A stretch of DNA of 64,000 nucleotides from CAYFPS01 sp964345075. GTDB lineage: Bacteria; CAIWAD01. Position numbers and translations under genes: made by a program. The DNA lies in contig CAYFPS010000015.1 in assembly GCA_964345075.1 (NCBI GenBank), positions 1 to 64,000 of the forward strand, given 5' to 3'. Under the pieces are notes generated by a model. That model was not told the DNA's origin. It saw only the letters and a list, made by a program, of their open reading frames with translations, and did no database searches. Positions 9,808 through 19,631 of this stretch are shown piece after piece. Every line of letters starts with the position of its first letter. Within the stretch, counting starts at the first letter, position 1.

Positions 9808-9853
9808 TGCCAGGTTTTAACTCTTCACAGGTGCCAGGTTTTAACCTGGCACC
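9808..9853. repeat. REP-like inverted repeat upstream of the cas operon
   Basis: A near-perfect hairpin spans 9830-9853: GGTGCCAGGTT, two T, then AACCTGGCACC (11-bp stem). A second half copy, TGCCAGGTTTTAAC, lies just before it at 9808-9821. It sits in the 240-bp gap between cas3 and the next minus-strand gene. A long GC stem without a T-tract is unlike an intrinsic terminator and more like a REP or tiny mobile-element remnant. The rest of the gap must hold the cas promoter; I see no convincing -35/-10 pair. Confidence 0.6.
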
Positions 9854-9882
9854 GGCCCCGCTTCCCCCTCGCGCAAACTCCC

Positions 9883-10071
9883 TTAGCGCCAGAGAAGTGG
9901 AAGCGCGGCCAGTAGCAGTCCACCGCCAATTCCCACCAGAGGATTGGGAGCAAAATTAGCCCGCAGCAATAGACCAACGGCGCAGATCGTGGGTAGAATG
10001 GCCTGCTGTTTTCGACCGTAAATCAGATAGGCCGTGCCAAAGAGGCCAAGCAGGAATTTGATCAGGATCAT
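9883..10071 (-). CDS. Small membrane protein (62 aa)
   Basis: The ATG at 10071 overlaps the stop of the homocysteine methyltransferase gene (ATGA), which implies coupling. The 62-residue product is almost entirely hydrophobic, with segments LIKFLLGLFGTAYLIYG, PTICAVGLLLRA and LLLAALPLLW, so two or three membrane passes are likely. The longer upstream reading frame duplicates coding sequence of the neighbour and is rejected. Family unknown. Confidence 0.6.
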   Translation of the reverse strand: MILIKFLLGLFGTAYLIYGRKQQAILPTICAVGLLLRANFAPNPLVGIGGGLLLAALPLLWR

Positions 10072-11000
10072 CCCCGCACCCCACGCTTCACCAGCGCTTT
10101 CAAATGCTCTTCTCCCGTGCCGCAGCAGCCACCGATAATCGGCAGCTCCAAAGCCTGATGCAGGGCGAAAAGCTCGCTGGCCCAAAGCTCCACATCTTCA
10201 GACAGAAGGGTCCTGGCATCATTCAGTGCTGCGTGGTCAAGTGAGCTGGCATTGGCCTGAAAGCCGATCAGGCGCTGCCGGGTGCTGGCGGGAATCTCTT
10301 CTGCTTTCAGAAAACCCGGCCAGGCGCAGTTGACCATGTAACCCAGCGGCTTCATCGTGCTGGCAATGTCGCAGGCATCCACGGCATCGGGCAGGGGGGT
10401 ACCATCCAGCAGGCAGCCGTCGGATCCGATCACAAAACTCGTGATACACTCATGGCCTGTATCACACATGGCCAGCGTCATGCCGATGGCTTCCGGCAAT
10501 GCCGGCATGGTTTGTGCCACCAGAAGATCACATCCACCAGCACATAGTTCTTCCGCCTGCCAGTGGTGCACGCTTCGTGCATCATCGGTGGAGAGACCTT
10601 CTTCGGGCCGGTAGGCATCCTTCGCGCAGCCAAGCAGGCCGGCCAGCAGGACGGGTGGCTGCCCGGCAGGCAGTTCATCTAACTGTCTGCGCAAGATTCT
10701 GCAGAGCTGCCGGTTGATGTCCTCCGGCGCGCCGGCAGCCTTCACACGCTCCCGGGATAGCCGCCAGCTTGGCGTGAGCAGCATCATGGGAAGTGATGCC
10801 TGCCGCGCAACTTCCAGATACGCCTTCTGCAGCTACCAGATGGCTTCACGCCCGGTGGGATCCAAAAGCAACAGGCCGTGCTCCAGCGTGGGATCAAGTG
10901 GCAGGTGAACTTCGCGGCGCAGGCGCTCCAGCACAGCGGCCTCAGTCAACACAAGGCGATGTGCTTCAAGCAGTCTGCTGGCAGTAGCTGGAACAGTCAT
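10068..11000 (-). pseudogene. Homocysteine S-methyltransferase family gene interrupted by an in-frame TAG
   Basis: The frame opens with ATG at 11000 (MTVPATASRLLEAHRLVLTE). At codon 56 (10833-10835) it meets TAG between REAIW and LQKAYLEVA, then continues without a frame change for 254 codons. Family features flank the stop on both sides: LERLRREVHLPLDP before it, and LPMMLLTPSWR, the Zn-ligand MVNCAWPGF and the C-terminal IIGGCCGTGEEH pair after it. All three Zn-binding Cys remain, so the gene is either freshly inactivated or the stop is read through. TAG also ends several intact genes here, so general recoding is unlikely. Translation from the downstream ATGs at 10787 or 10784 could yield a truncated enzyme. 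Confidence 0.8.
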
Positions 11001-11036
11001 TCTGGTCAAGGCTCTGTTTTAGCTAGAGAACCACGC

Positions 11037-11228
11037 TCAGTCAGCACCGCCATCCTTGGAGGCGAAAGAGCCCAGTCCCAGGCCCATCACGGAAAGCGCG
11101 GCGACAATCCAGGCAGCCGTCGACAGGTGATCCTTGGCGAAAATGGCGACCACCGCCACAATGCACAGTGATACACCGCCAATTACGCTGGCGATGCCCT
11201 TGGCCGGATGATCCTTGCGTTCGCTCAT
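11037..11228 (-). CDS. Small membrane protein (63 aa)
   Basis: ATG at 11228 with a strong AAAGGGGGG Shine-Dalgarno. The 63-residue product has two hydrophobic segments (IASVIGGVSLCIVAVVAIF and WIVAALSVMGLGLGSF) joined by a short polar turn, and charged ends. It lies between mscS and the methyltransferase gene, 28 and 36 bp away, in the same direction. Function unknown. Confidence 0.65.
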   Translation of the reverse strand: MSERKDHPAKGIASVIGGVSLCIVAVVAIFAKDHLSTAAWIVAALSVMGLGLGSFASKDGGAD

Positions 11229-11255
11229 AATCCCCCCTTTGTATCACGCGAAGAC

Positions 11256-12347
11256 TCAATGACTGATGTTTTCGGTCTTGAGAGCATCGCCAAAATGAAT
11301 CGTCTGTGTCGGGAAGGCGAAGTCCACGCCAACCCGGCGAGCAATTTTCATGAATTCCAGATTGATTCGCTGGCGCTCGGCCATGTATTCAGCCCAGTTG
11401 GTCGTCACCGTAAAGAAGTAGACGAGGATGTCCAGGCTGTGTGCGCCGAACTCCACAAAATTCACCATGTGAAAACTCTGATCCACGGCGGGGTCGGTCG
11501 TCAGCAGTTCCTTCACGCCGCTGACAAAGGCCTCCATCTGCTCGGGCGTGGTACCGTAGGTCAGGCCCAGCGTCATCTTGATGCGGCGCTTGGGCATGGC
11601 GCTCCAGTTTTCCAGATGCCTGTCTGTCATCAGCTTGTTGGGGACGACAATCAAGCTCTTGGCAAAGGTGCGGATGCGTGTCGCGCGAAAGCCGATCTCC
11701 TCGACCGTGCCTTCAACATCGCCCATCTGAATCCAGTCACCCACCTTGAAGGGCCTGTCTGTCAGCATCACGACCGTGCCAAAGACATTTGCCAGCGTAT
11801 CCTGCGCGGCAAGCGCAACGGCCAGTCCGCCAATACCCAGTCCCGTGATCAGGCTGCTCACCTGATAGCCCAGGTTCTGCACGATCAGCACGCCGGCCAG
11901 CGCCAGCAGGACAAAGCGCAGCGAGGATCGAATGATCGGTGTAAACTGCTGACTGGTCAGCTCGTCTTCCTTTGACATCAGGTCGCCGGCAATGGCCACC
12001 ACCACATCAATCAGGCGGTAGAGAGTCCAGATGATCAGCGCCAGCAGGGCAATCTCCCAGCCGTCCTTCAAAATGGCGCTGAGGTTCCAGGGTTCTTCCG
12101 GCAAGCCGATAGCGCCCAGCGCCAGAAAGATGCCCGTTGAGAAAATGGCTGCGGATATGGGGAGTTTGATCGCTTCCAGAAAAAGATCGTCATAGCGCAG
12201 GCGGGTTTTTTCCGCCAGCTTGATCAGTCGCCCAAAGAAAATCCGGTTGACCAGCCAGCGCAGCAGGTAGGCACCAAGAATAAAAAGGAAGGCCATCAGA
12301 AGGCGCTCGGCAAGCGCTCCATCCGTCAGTTCAAACAGTCGATTCAT
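11256..12347 (-). CDS. MscS-family mechanosensitive ion channel
   Basis: 363 residues from ATG 12347 (MNRLFELTDG). Hydrophobic helices lie at about 15-35, 60-85 and 105-130. The pore-lining TM3 and upper beta domain read GLGIGGLAVALAAQDTLANVFG and FKVGDWIQMGDVEGTVEEIGFRATRIRT, the hallmark MscS region. It should act as an inner-membrane tension-gated channel for osmotic protection. The longer upstream frame has no better start. It heads a four-gene minus-strand set. A second, unrelated-context MscS is at 30140. Confidence 0.9.
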   Translation of the reverse strand: MNRLFELTDGALAERLLMAFLFILGAYLLRWLVNRIFFGRLIKLAEKTRLRYDDLFLEAIKLPISAAIFSTGIFLALGAIGLPEEPWNLSAILKDGWEIALLALIIWTLYRLIDVVVAIAGDLMSKEDELTSQQFTPIIRSSLRFVLLALAGVLIVQNLGYQVSSLITGLGIGGLAVALAAQDTLANVFGTVVMLTDRPFKVGDWIQMGDVEGTVEEIGFRATRIRTFAKSLIVVPNKLMTDRHLENWSAMPKRRIKMTLGLTYGTTPEQMEAFVSGVKELLTTDPAVDQSFHMVNFVEFGAHSLDILVYFFTVTTNWAEYMAERQRINLEFMKIARRVGVDFAFPTQTIHFGDALKTENISH

Positions 12348-12491
12348 TATTAAACCCGTTGCTGTGAGATGATTCGGAATCATGACAAGATAGTGCTTGA
12401 GGCGTGAAAGCTGCCAGAGCGGGGCCATTCCACTTCAATTCACGAACTTGCATGAGCTTTTTCCAATCTGAGCGCGAAGAAGGATCCGCAG

Positions 12492-13283
12492 ATGAAGACT
12501 TTAACCGTCAATCACGACAAGCACCTTGCGCTGGTGACCCTGAACCGGCCCGCCCTGCGCAATGCACTGAATGATGAGCTGATTCGCGAACTGCGCGAAC
12601 TGGCGGAGGCGCTTAACGCGGATGCTTCGGTTCGCGCCGTGATCCTGACCGGCTCGGGCAAGGCCTTCTGCTCCGGCATGGATCTGGCCTACATGGAAAG
12701 GCTGGCCAGTTTTGATGAAGCGGAAAACCGCCGTGACACAGAGAATCTGGTCGCGCTCTTCGAGGCGATCCGCTTCGGAAGACTGCCCTGGATTGCCGCC
12801 GTCAACGGACCGGCAATCGCCGGCGGCTGTGGTCTGGCCAGTGTCTGTGATCTGGTGCTGGCTGATCGCGTCAATGCGCGCTTCGGCTACCCGGAAGTCA
12901 AGATCGGCTTTCTTGCAGCTGTTGTATCACCGTTGCTATTGGCCCGCGTGGGCGAAACACACACGCGGGATCTGCTGCTTACCGGCCGCATCATCAAGGC
13001 CGAAAGCGCTCAGGCTATGGGTCTGATCAATGAGCTCTCGGAAGAAGGTCAGGTGCTGGCACTGGCGGGCATGCGCGCCCGTGCGCTGATTCAGCAGTGC
13101 AGCCCGGACAGCATAGCCGCCACCAAGGAGCTTTTGGACACACTTCCCGGCATGAACCTGCGCGCGGCATTTCGCGCGGGGCTTGACCGCAATGTCGCCT
13201 CCAGGCTGTCGCCATCCTGTCGCCGTGGGCTGCGCGCCTTTCTGGACAAGGAAAGCGTGGACTGGAGTCAGGACCCTGCCTGA
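12492..13283 (+). CDS. Enoyl-CoA hydratase/isomerase (crotonase) family protein
   Basis: 263 residues. Crotonase landmarks: NRPALRNALN near residue 18, the oxyanion-hole segment GKAFCSGMDLAYM, and AGGCGLASVCDLVLAD followed by ARFGYPEVKIGF with the probable catalytic Glu. The overall pattern resembles methylglutaconyl-CoA or short-chain enoyl-CoA hydratases, but the acyl substrate cannot be assigned. Single gene, divergent from mscS; ATG at 12492 with GAAGGATC upstream. Confidence 0.88.
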   Translation: MKTLTVNHDKHLALVTLNRPALRNALNDELIRELRELAEALNADASVRAVILTGSGKAFCSGMDLAYMERLASFDEAENRRDTENLVALFEAIRFGRLPWIAAVNGPAIAGGCGLASVCDLVLADRVNARFGYPEVKIGFLAAVVSPLLLARVGETHTRDLLLTGRIIKAESAQAMGLINELSEEGQVLALAGMRARALIQQCSPDSIAATKELLDTLPGMNLRAAFRAGLDRNVASRLSPSCRRGLRAFLDKESVDWSQDPA

Positions 13284-13469
13284 GCCATTCGGCAAGAACC
13301 AAAGACCAGTCGATAACACCCATCAACTGTCTGGAAAAGCACACAGACTCACCTGCTGTATCATTTCTCATACAAGTGTATGGCTGTTGAGCGGCCGAGA
13401 GCTTGACAAGTCTGCCACCGAAACGCCCAACTAAAGCCTGATCAAAACAGAAGTTAAGGTCTGGCAGAG

Positions 13470-13486
13470 CTGGCACTATCCTTGCA
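13470..13486 (+). promoter_or_regulatory. Candidate sigma-54 (-24/-12) promoter of the subtilase cluster
   Basis: TGGCACTATCCTTGCA has the TGGCAC and TTGCA blocks with exactly five intervening bases, matching the RpoN consensus. It lies about 125 bp upstream of the first subtilase start in the only sizeable intergenic gap (13284-13614). Apart from this site, the gap holds an AAAGGG Shine-Dalgarno before 13615 and nothing else I can identify. No enhancer-binding protein gene is in the window. Confidence 0.5.
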
Positions 13487-13614
13487 TTTCAGCTTGCAGC
13501 TTGAAGCACTGATTTCCCGTGATCGCATTGGATCTACCTGAATCGATGCAATTGATGTGTGCGCCCCACTGCTTCGTACACTTCGCTTCAATTCGTGTGT
13601 GAAAGGGCTAAATC

Positions 13615-16418
13615 ATGCGTGCATTTTCCTTGTTGATTACGGTTCTGCTCACAGCCTTACAGCTTTCCGCCGGAACCATCCATCCCGGGATTGAAAAGCT
13701 CCTGCTTGAAACGTCAACCAATGACGAGATCGGGGTGATTGCCTTCCTCAAAGACAGGCCGGACATCGCCCGGCTGGACGAAGAGCTGCGCCACGGGAAA
13801 GCAAGGCTGGCCGACCGTCACACCCGCGTGATGACCGTGTTACAACAAGCCGCCAATCGCAGTCAGCCGGCCCTCGTGCAGGTCCTGGATGGCTGGCGGG
13901 CCAGCGGGCATATCACGGACTACAAAACTCACTGGCTCGTGAATGCAATCACCATCATCTGCCCGGCAAGTGAGGTCAATCAGCTCTCGCTGCTGCCGGA
14001 GATCGACGCGCTGGAGGCATTGCCGGAAATCGAGATCATTGAGTCTGAGAGCACAAATCGCGATGGGGAGAGAGATGTCTTTGAGGGCCTCTCGCCTGCC
14101 CTGCACTTCATACAGGCCGATCGTGTCTGGTATGAGCTGGAATTGCTGGGCGAAGGCGTGGTGCTGGCAAATCTCGGATCGGGAGCGAATTTTACCCATG
14201 AGTCCTTGTTTTCAAGCTGGCGCGGACATTATGCGCCAGTAGAAGAGTGTTGGCGGGACGCAGCAGGTTATGGACCCTTCCCTTATGACTGTGGCTATGG
14301 TCGAGGAACTCATGTCACGAGCCTGCTTGTGGGCGTCACAGAATCAGACACAACCGGCGTATGCCCGGGCGCCCGCTGGATCTCTTCCCCGCTAAGTTTG
14401 GGCGATGGTCAATTGTTTATCGATGATGCCCTTGAATCTCTCGAATGGATAGCAGACCCGGATGGCAACCCCTGGACTCTGGATGATGTGCCGGATGTGG
14501 TGCTCAACGATTGGAATCTGAGCTCCTTTGACGCTGAAGAACAATGCAGCTCGCTCTGGTGGGAAGCCATCGACAACTGCGAGGCCATGGGCATTTGCAT
14601 GATCTTCTCCGCGGGCAATGAAGGAGAAGCAGGCATCACCAATCCTGCCTCAAGGGCAACGAGTCCCACGAGCTCTTTCTGTGTTGGCGCCTGTGATACA
14701 ACGGGAACCGAGATGGCTTCCTTTAGCAGCAGGGGACCTGTGCCTGAAGCTTGCGGTCCTTACAGCATCAAACCGGAAATCACGGGGCCGGGAATTGATC
14801 TTCCCGGGGCTCACGTTTTTGTTGTAGATGCGTATCTCTGGCGCAGCGGAACCAACATGGCGGCCTCGCTGGTGGCTGGTGTTGCCGGCCTGATGCGGAA
14901 TGCAGACCCGGATATTGATGTGACCAGCATCAAGGAAATCCTGATGGAAACGGCCCTTGATCGTGGCGAGCCCGGCGAAGACAATGAGTGGGGACACGGC
15001 TTTGTAGACGCCTATGCAGCAGTACAGGCATGCATGGGTGGAAACGGCTTTGTTCAAGGATACATGCTCGACGAGCAGACAGGCAACGGGATTGCCAATG
15101 TTCGTATCACGGCACCCGCCCTTGGCCGTATCACAGCGACCGATGCCGATGGAAGCTTCAGCCTTGTTCTGCCTTCCGGCAGCCATCAACTGCGCACTGA
15201 TTCCTTTTTTCACCTGGATCACGAATGGACTGAAACAATCATTGGAAACCAGCAGAACAATGTCCTGATAGGACTTAGTCCCCATGCAACAAGAGAGATC
15301 ACGGGGCTGGTCACCATGCCGGATGGCACTCCCAGAGAGGGCGCGCGAATCAGTATTCCAGAATCACCACTGGACCCGATCGAAACCATGGTGGATGGTG
15401 AGTTCGCCTTTACTCTGCCCCTGGACAGGGACTACCAGCTAGTCGTTGAAAACATTGGTCCAGCTGGCCGGATGCCGCTCGGGCCCGACAACTATGGATA
15501 TGCTGCGCTTGATCCTAACGATTGGGCAAGCCGCAGTATCGACTTCCTCTGGATGAAGACACGCCATCCATCCTTGTCAGCACCGGTCACACCATTCAAT
15601 ATGACTGGCAGACGATTGACCCTGATGTTGGTGGCCCGGGCACGGCGCTGGACTTCTCATCAGGTGCCAATGTGACACAGCTGATTGATCTGCCCTTCCC
15701 CTTCATGTATTACGGTGAGACCTTTACACAGGCATCCATTTGCAGTAATGGCTGGGTGGCGCTGGGTGAGACAAGCATGACCACCATCGGAAACGGGGAC
15801 ATCCCGGATCCTGATTATGGCCCGCCCGCCATGCTTGCCGTGTTCTGGGATGGTCTCGCGCCTTACAACGAGGAAAGTGGAAACATCAGCATGTATCACG
15901 ACGAAGCGAGTGGACGCTTCATCGTCGAGTACAATCACATTCGGCAACAGATTCCGACTTCGGCATTTGAAAGCTTCCAGCTGATTCTGCTGGATGAGTC
16001 CGTCCATCCCACATTCACGGGCGACGGAGCCATTATCATGCAGTACAGCGAGATCAGTGATGCTTCCAGCTGCACGGTAGGAATTGAATCACCGAATGGA
16101 TCTGATGGCCTGCAGTACTTCAGGACCGATGAGTACCCCTACTTCCCGGTCCCGCTTCCTGGCACTGTAATCCTCTACACCACAGGCCTGCTGGAAAGCA
16201 GTTATCTGCCAGCTATCAGCGACCTTCGTATCACGACTCTCACCGGGCAGCAAATCCGGCTGGATTGGTCGGCTGTTTTTGGTGTTACGGCTTACCGGGT
16301 TGAAGAGTCGGTTGATGGGCAGAGCTGGAGTACGCTTGGTTTTTACCAGGAGCCCGGCTGCATAAGGTCCACTACAGCTGGAACCCGCTTCTATCGCGTG
16401 CGACCTGTGATCGATTAG
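13615..16418 (+). pseudogene. Subtilase paralogue 1, frameshifted and lacking catalytic Asp and Ser
   Basis: Signal peptide (LLITVLLTALQLSAG), I9-like prodomain and S8 peptidase domain, then a carboxypeptidase-regulatory-like region, a domain with FMYYGETF...SICSNGWVALG, and a fibronectin-like end. Compared with paralogue 3, the catalytic Asp motif DTG is GSG (Gly at 14176) and the Ser motif GTS is GTN (Asn at 14854), while GTH keeps the His. The reading frame breaks near 15543: restoring one C gives a smooth join (SIDLPLDEDTPS) to the second frame, which runs to 16418. So it is a non-peptidase relic, or a pseudoenzyme plus a sequencing error. Confidence 0.85.
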
Positions 16419-16445
16419 CCAGGCGTGTTTAGCCGTGGAGGAATC

Positions 16446-19278
16446 ATGTCTCGTCTATTAGCCCCTGTCAGCGGTGTTCTGCTTCTGCTTGCAACCGGAC
16501 TGCTGGCAGCAAACATTGACGAAGCCGTTCTCGCCAGAATGGAAATGGCCAAACAGGATTCGGTGATCACTGTCTTGCTCGTACTGGAAGAGCAGGCAGA
16601 CCTGAGGAGCCTTGATCAAAGCCTGACTGCGCGTAAGGCCAGCCGGGCGGAGCGTCACCGGGAAGTTATTCGCGTGTTACAAGGAGTTGCAGAACAAAGC
16701 CAGTCAGCCCTGCTGGACAATCTGACGCTTCATCGCGAATCAGGTCTGGTCAAGGCTTTCAAACAGCACTGGCTGATCAATGCTGTTGATGTTACCTGCC
16801 GGCCTGATCTGGTCTACCTGTTGGCGGATTTCCCCGGCATCGAGTCTGTTCAGGGCGAACTGAATCCCGCACTTGTCAGGCATCCCTGTCAACCGGACAA
16901 TATGCAGCGTGATACAAGCAGCACTCTGACAACTCCGGCTGCCTTGCAAACCATTGGCGTGGACCGCGTATGGCATGAACTGGGGATTACCGGCGAAGGA
17001 GCATTGCTTGGCTCGATCGATTCCGGTGTCAACATGAATCACGAGTCCATCGCCTCCAAGTGGCGCGGCTTGCAGGCCCCGGTTGATCAGTGTTGGCGCG
17101 ACGCTACAGGATACTTGCCGATGCCTTGGGATTGGTTTGGCCGCGGAACGGCAGCGGTTAGCTTGATGATTGGGATCACACCCACGGATACCATCGGAGT
17201 CTGCCCTGATGCAAAGTGGATTGCTTCCAATGCCGACACACCCGGAGTGGCGATTAATGGTCCCTGGCAGATCGATGCGCTTGAGTGGCTGGCTGAGCCG
17301 GACAACAATCCCGAAACCATCGATGATGTCCCCGATGTCGTGCATAACGGCTGGGGTTTCATTGGATTTGCAACTTTTGATGTCTGTGATACACGCTGGT
17401 GGGAAGCCATCGACAACATGGAGATGCTTGGTGTCTGCACAGTATGGCCGGTTGGCGACGAAGCAGAAAACCATGGCGACATCCTACTCCCTGCAAGCAG
17501 GGCTTCCTCTGAACTGAACGCCTTCTCCACCGGGAGCTGCAACTCGATTGGAAGCGCTGTGTCCCCCTTTTCCAGCCATGGCCAGGCACAGGAAGAGTGC
17601 GGAAGCTTTGCCGGCAAGCCCTGAAGTCATTGCCCCCGGCGAGCACCTCTACACCGCCAACGCGGCAAGCGATCATGGCTACATCATGATGACGGGAACG
17701 TCTCTTGCCAACGCGCTTGTCGCCGGCGTCTTTGGTTTGATGCGCTCGGCTGACCCGGATATAGAAGTTTCAACCATGAAGCGAATCCTCATTGAAACCT
17801 GTCGGGATCTGGGTGATGAGGGTGAAGACGAACTCTGGGGCTGGGGTCTGATCGATGCGCATGAAGCATTGGTTGCTGTCTCACAAGGCCTTGGTCATGT
17901 ACAGGGCACTATTCTTGCCGTGGAGAGTGGACAAGCCCTATCCAATGTGCGAGTGAGTCATCCCGCGAGCAATCGCATGACGAGTGCAAACCAGGATGGC
18001 TATTACACGCTCCGTCTTCCGGCGGGCCAACAGACCCTGCGCGCCGAGGTTGATGGGTTTTGCGCACACGAATGGGATGTTGACATAGGCGATCATCTGG
18101 TGAGTCCCTGCGACATTCAACTGGAGCGATTGCCCTCAAGAACAGTCGCCGGTCGTTTGTTGAAATCCAGCGGTGACCCCATAGCGCAGGCACTGGTGAC
18201 GGCTCCTGGTATTCCTTTTGCCTGTGATACAACCGACAGGGATGGCGCATTTCACTTACTCCTGCCAATTGGTCAGACCATTCGTATTGTATCACAGACT
18301 GACTTTCGCCCGTTTAGTCGTTGTGCGGGACCGGATGAGTACGGCTACATGGCCTTTGATCTTGCCGATCAGTCCTCGACAGTCGTTGACCTGGAAGTAA
18401 CCGAACAGACCGACCAAATCGTTCTTCTGGTCAATCCGCCCTGGGATATAGATGCCCCGCTGCTTGATCCCGAGGAAGGGGGACCGGGCCTTGCCCTTGA
18501 CTTTTCTGCCGGTCAGCCCCAGGTTCAGACCCTGCCACTGCCCTTTGACTTCATGTATTACGGAAACCCCTATCAGGAGATCAGCATTTGCGCGAATGGG
18601 TGGATGGCCATGGGCCATACAAACAGCACGGATCCGACGAACAGTGCGATTCCAGATCCGGAGGATGGTCCAGCTGCCCTGATCGCCCCCTTCTGGGATG
18701 CACTTGCGCCATTTGTACCCGCTTCGGGCTCGATTTCCACGCTACATGACACGCAGTTCAATCGCTTCATTATCGAGTTCAACCGGATTCGTCACCATTT
18801 GCCCGCCACAGCATTTGAAAGTTTCAGGTTGATCCTGCTTGATCCAGAGTCCTATCCCACGCTTTCAGGAGATGGAGCCTTTGTAATGGAGTATCTGGAG
18901 ATTGGTGATCCATCAAGCTGCACGATTGGAATTGAATCACCTGATGGCAGCATGGGAATTCAATACCACTTCGGTGACTCGGTGTCCGGCCAGGACGATG
19001 CAAACATGCCGCTGCAAAACGGACTTTCCGTCTTGTATACAACAGGGCTCCTTGCTCAGTCCTACCTGCCGGCACCGACAAATCTTCGTATCACAAATCT
19101 CGCCGGACAACGAATCCGGCTGGATTGGTCGGCAATTTTTGGAGCCACCGGTTACAGTGTGGAAGAGTTGCGGGAGGGCCAGTGGCAGAGGGTGGCGCAG
19201 GTGACTGAAAATAGTCATGAAATGCTGCCAAATGCGGGTGTTCATCTTTTCAGGGTGAGGACTCTGATTGAGCACTGA
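16446..19278 (+). pseudogene. Subtilase paralogue 2, frameshifted and lacking the catalytic His
   Basis: ATG at 16446 after GGAGGAATC; signal peptide SGVLLLLATGLLAA. Same domain order as its neighbours. The Asp motif (IDSGVNMNHES) and Ser motif (TGTSLANALVAG) are kept. GTH is GTA (Ala at 17151), and the oxyanion-hole Asn region AGNEG is VGDEA. The frame breaks in a CCC run at 17619-17621: removing one C joins GKP to EVIAPGEHLY, the sequence expected from paralogue 3. It lies 27 bp after paralogue 1, probably co-transcribed. Confidence 0.85.
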
Positions 19279-19358
19279 TCTCCGGGAACTCTTACAGTCC
19301 GCCAGAAAAATCGCTGGTATGGGCAACATACAGGGAACCCAAAAGCGGCGACAAAGTA

Positions 19359-19380
19359 CCTCCCCGGGCGGGTGGGGAGG
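19359..19380 (+). other. GC-rich hairpin between subtilase paralogues 2 and 3
   Basis: CCTCCCC and GGGGAGG form a 7-bp stem around an 8-nt loop inside a 350-bp gap (19279-19631). No T-tract follows, so it is not a clear intrinsic terminator. Elsewhere in the gap I see only a near-miss of the window motif (CTGTATCAA, about 19419) and an AGGAGAA Shine-Dalgarno for the next gene. No promoter is obvious. Confidence 0.35.
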
Positions 19381-19631
19381 TGGTGGGTGGGCGAAACCTT
19401 CGACCACGGCACATTCTGTATCAACAAAGTGGTGGAGGGCCCGGCCCCTTCACCCTTCATTTGTAAAGATTCCCGAACATCCTCGCCAGAGACGTCCATA
19501 GAATCGTCCTGGGTCAAGGAACTTATACCCTTGAACAGCAAGCACATTATTTCATACTGGCCCCATTTCGGAGCGGCCCGATTTTTGCACAATAATGCTG
19601 TTTGATCAAAAGGCGAGAAAAGGAGAACGCT

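Noticed and set aside
10833..10835. Pyrrolysine or whole-genome TAG recoding
   Set aside because: Intact genes such as the patatin-like gene, the NapC-type gene and subtilase 3 end in TAG, and the family is not a methylamine methyltransferase. A nonsense mutation is simpler.
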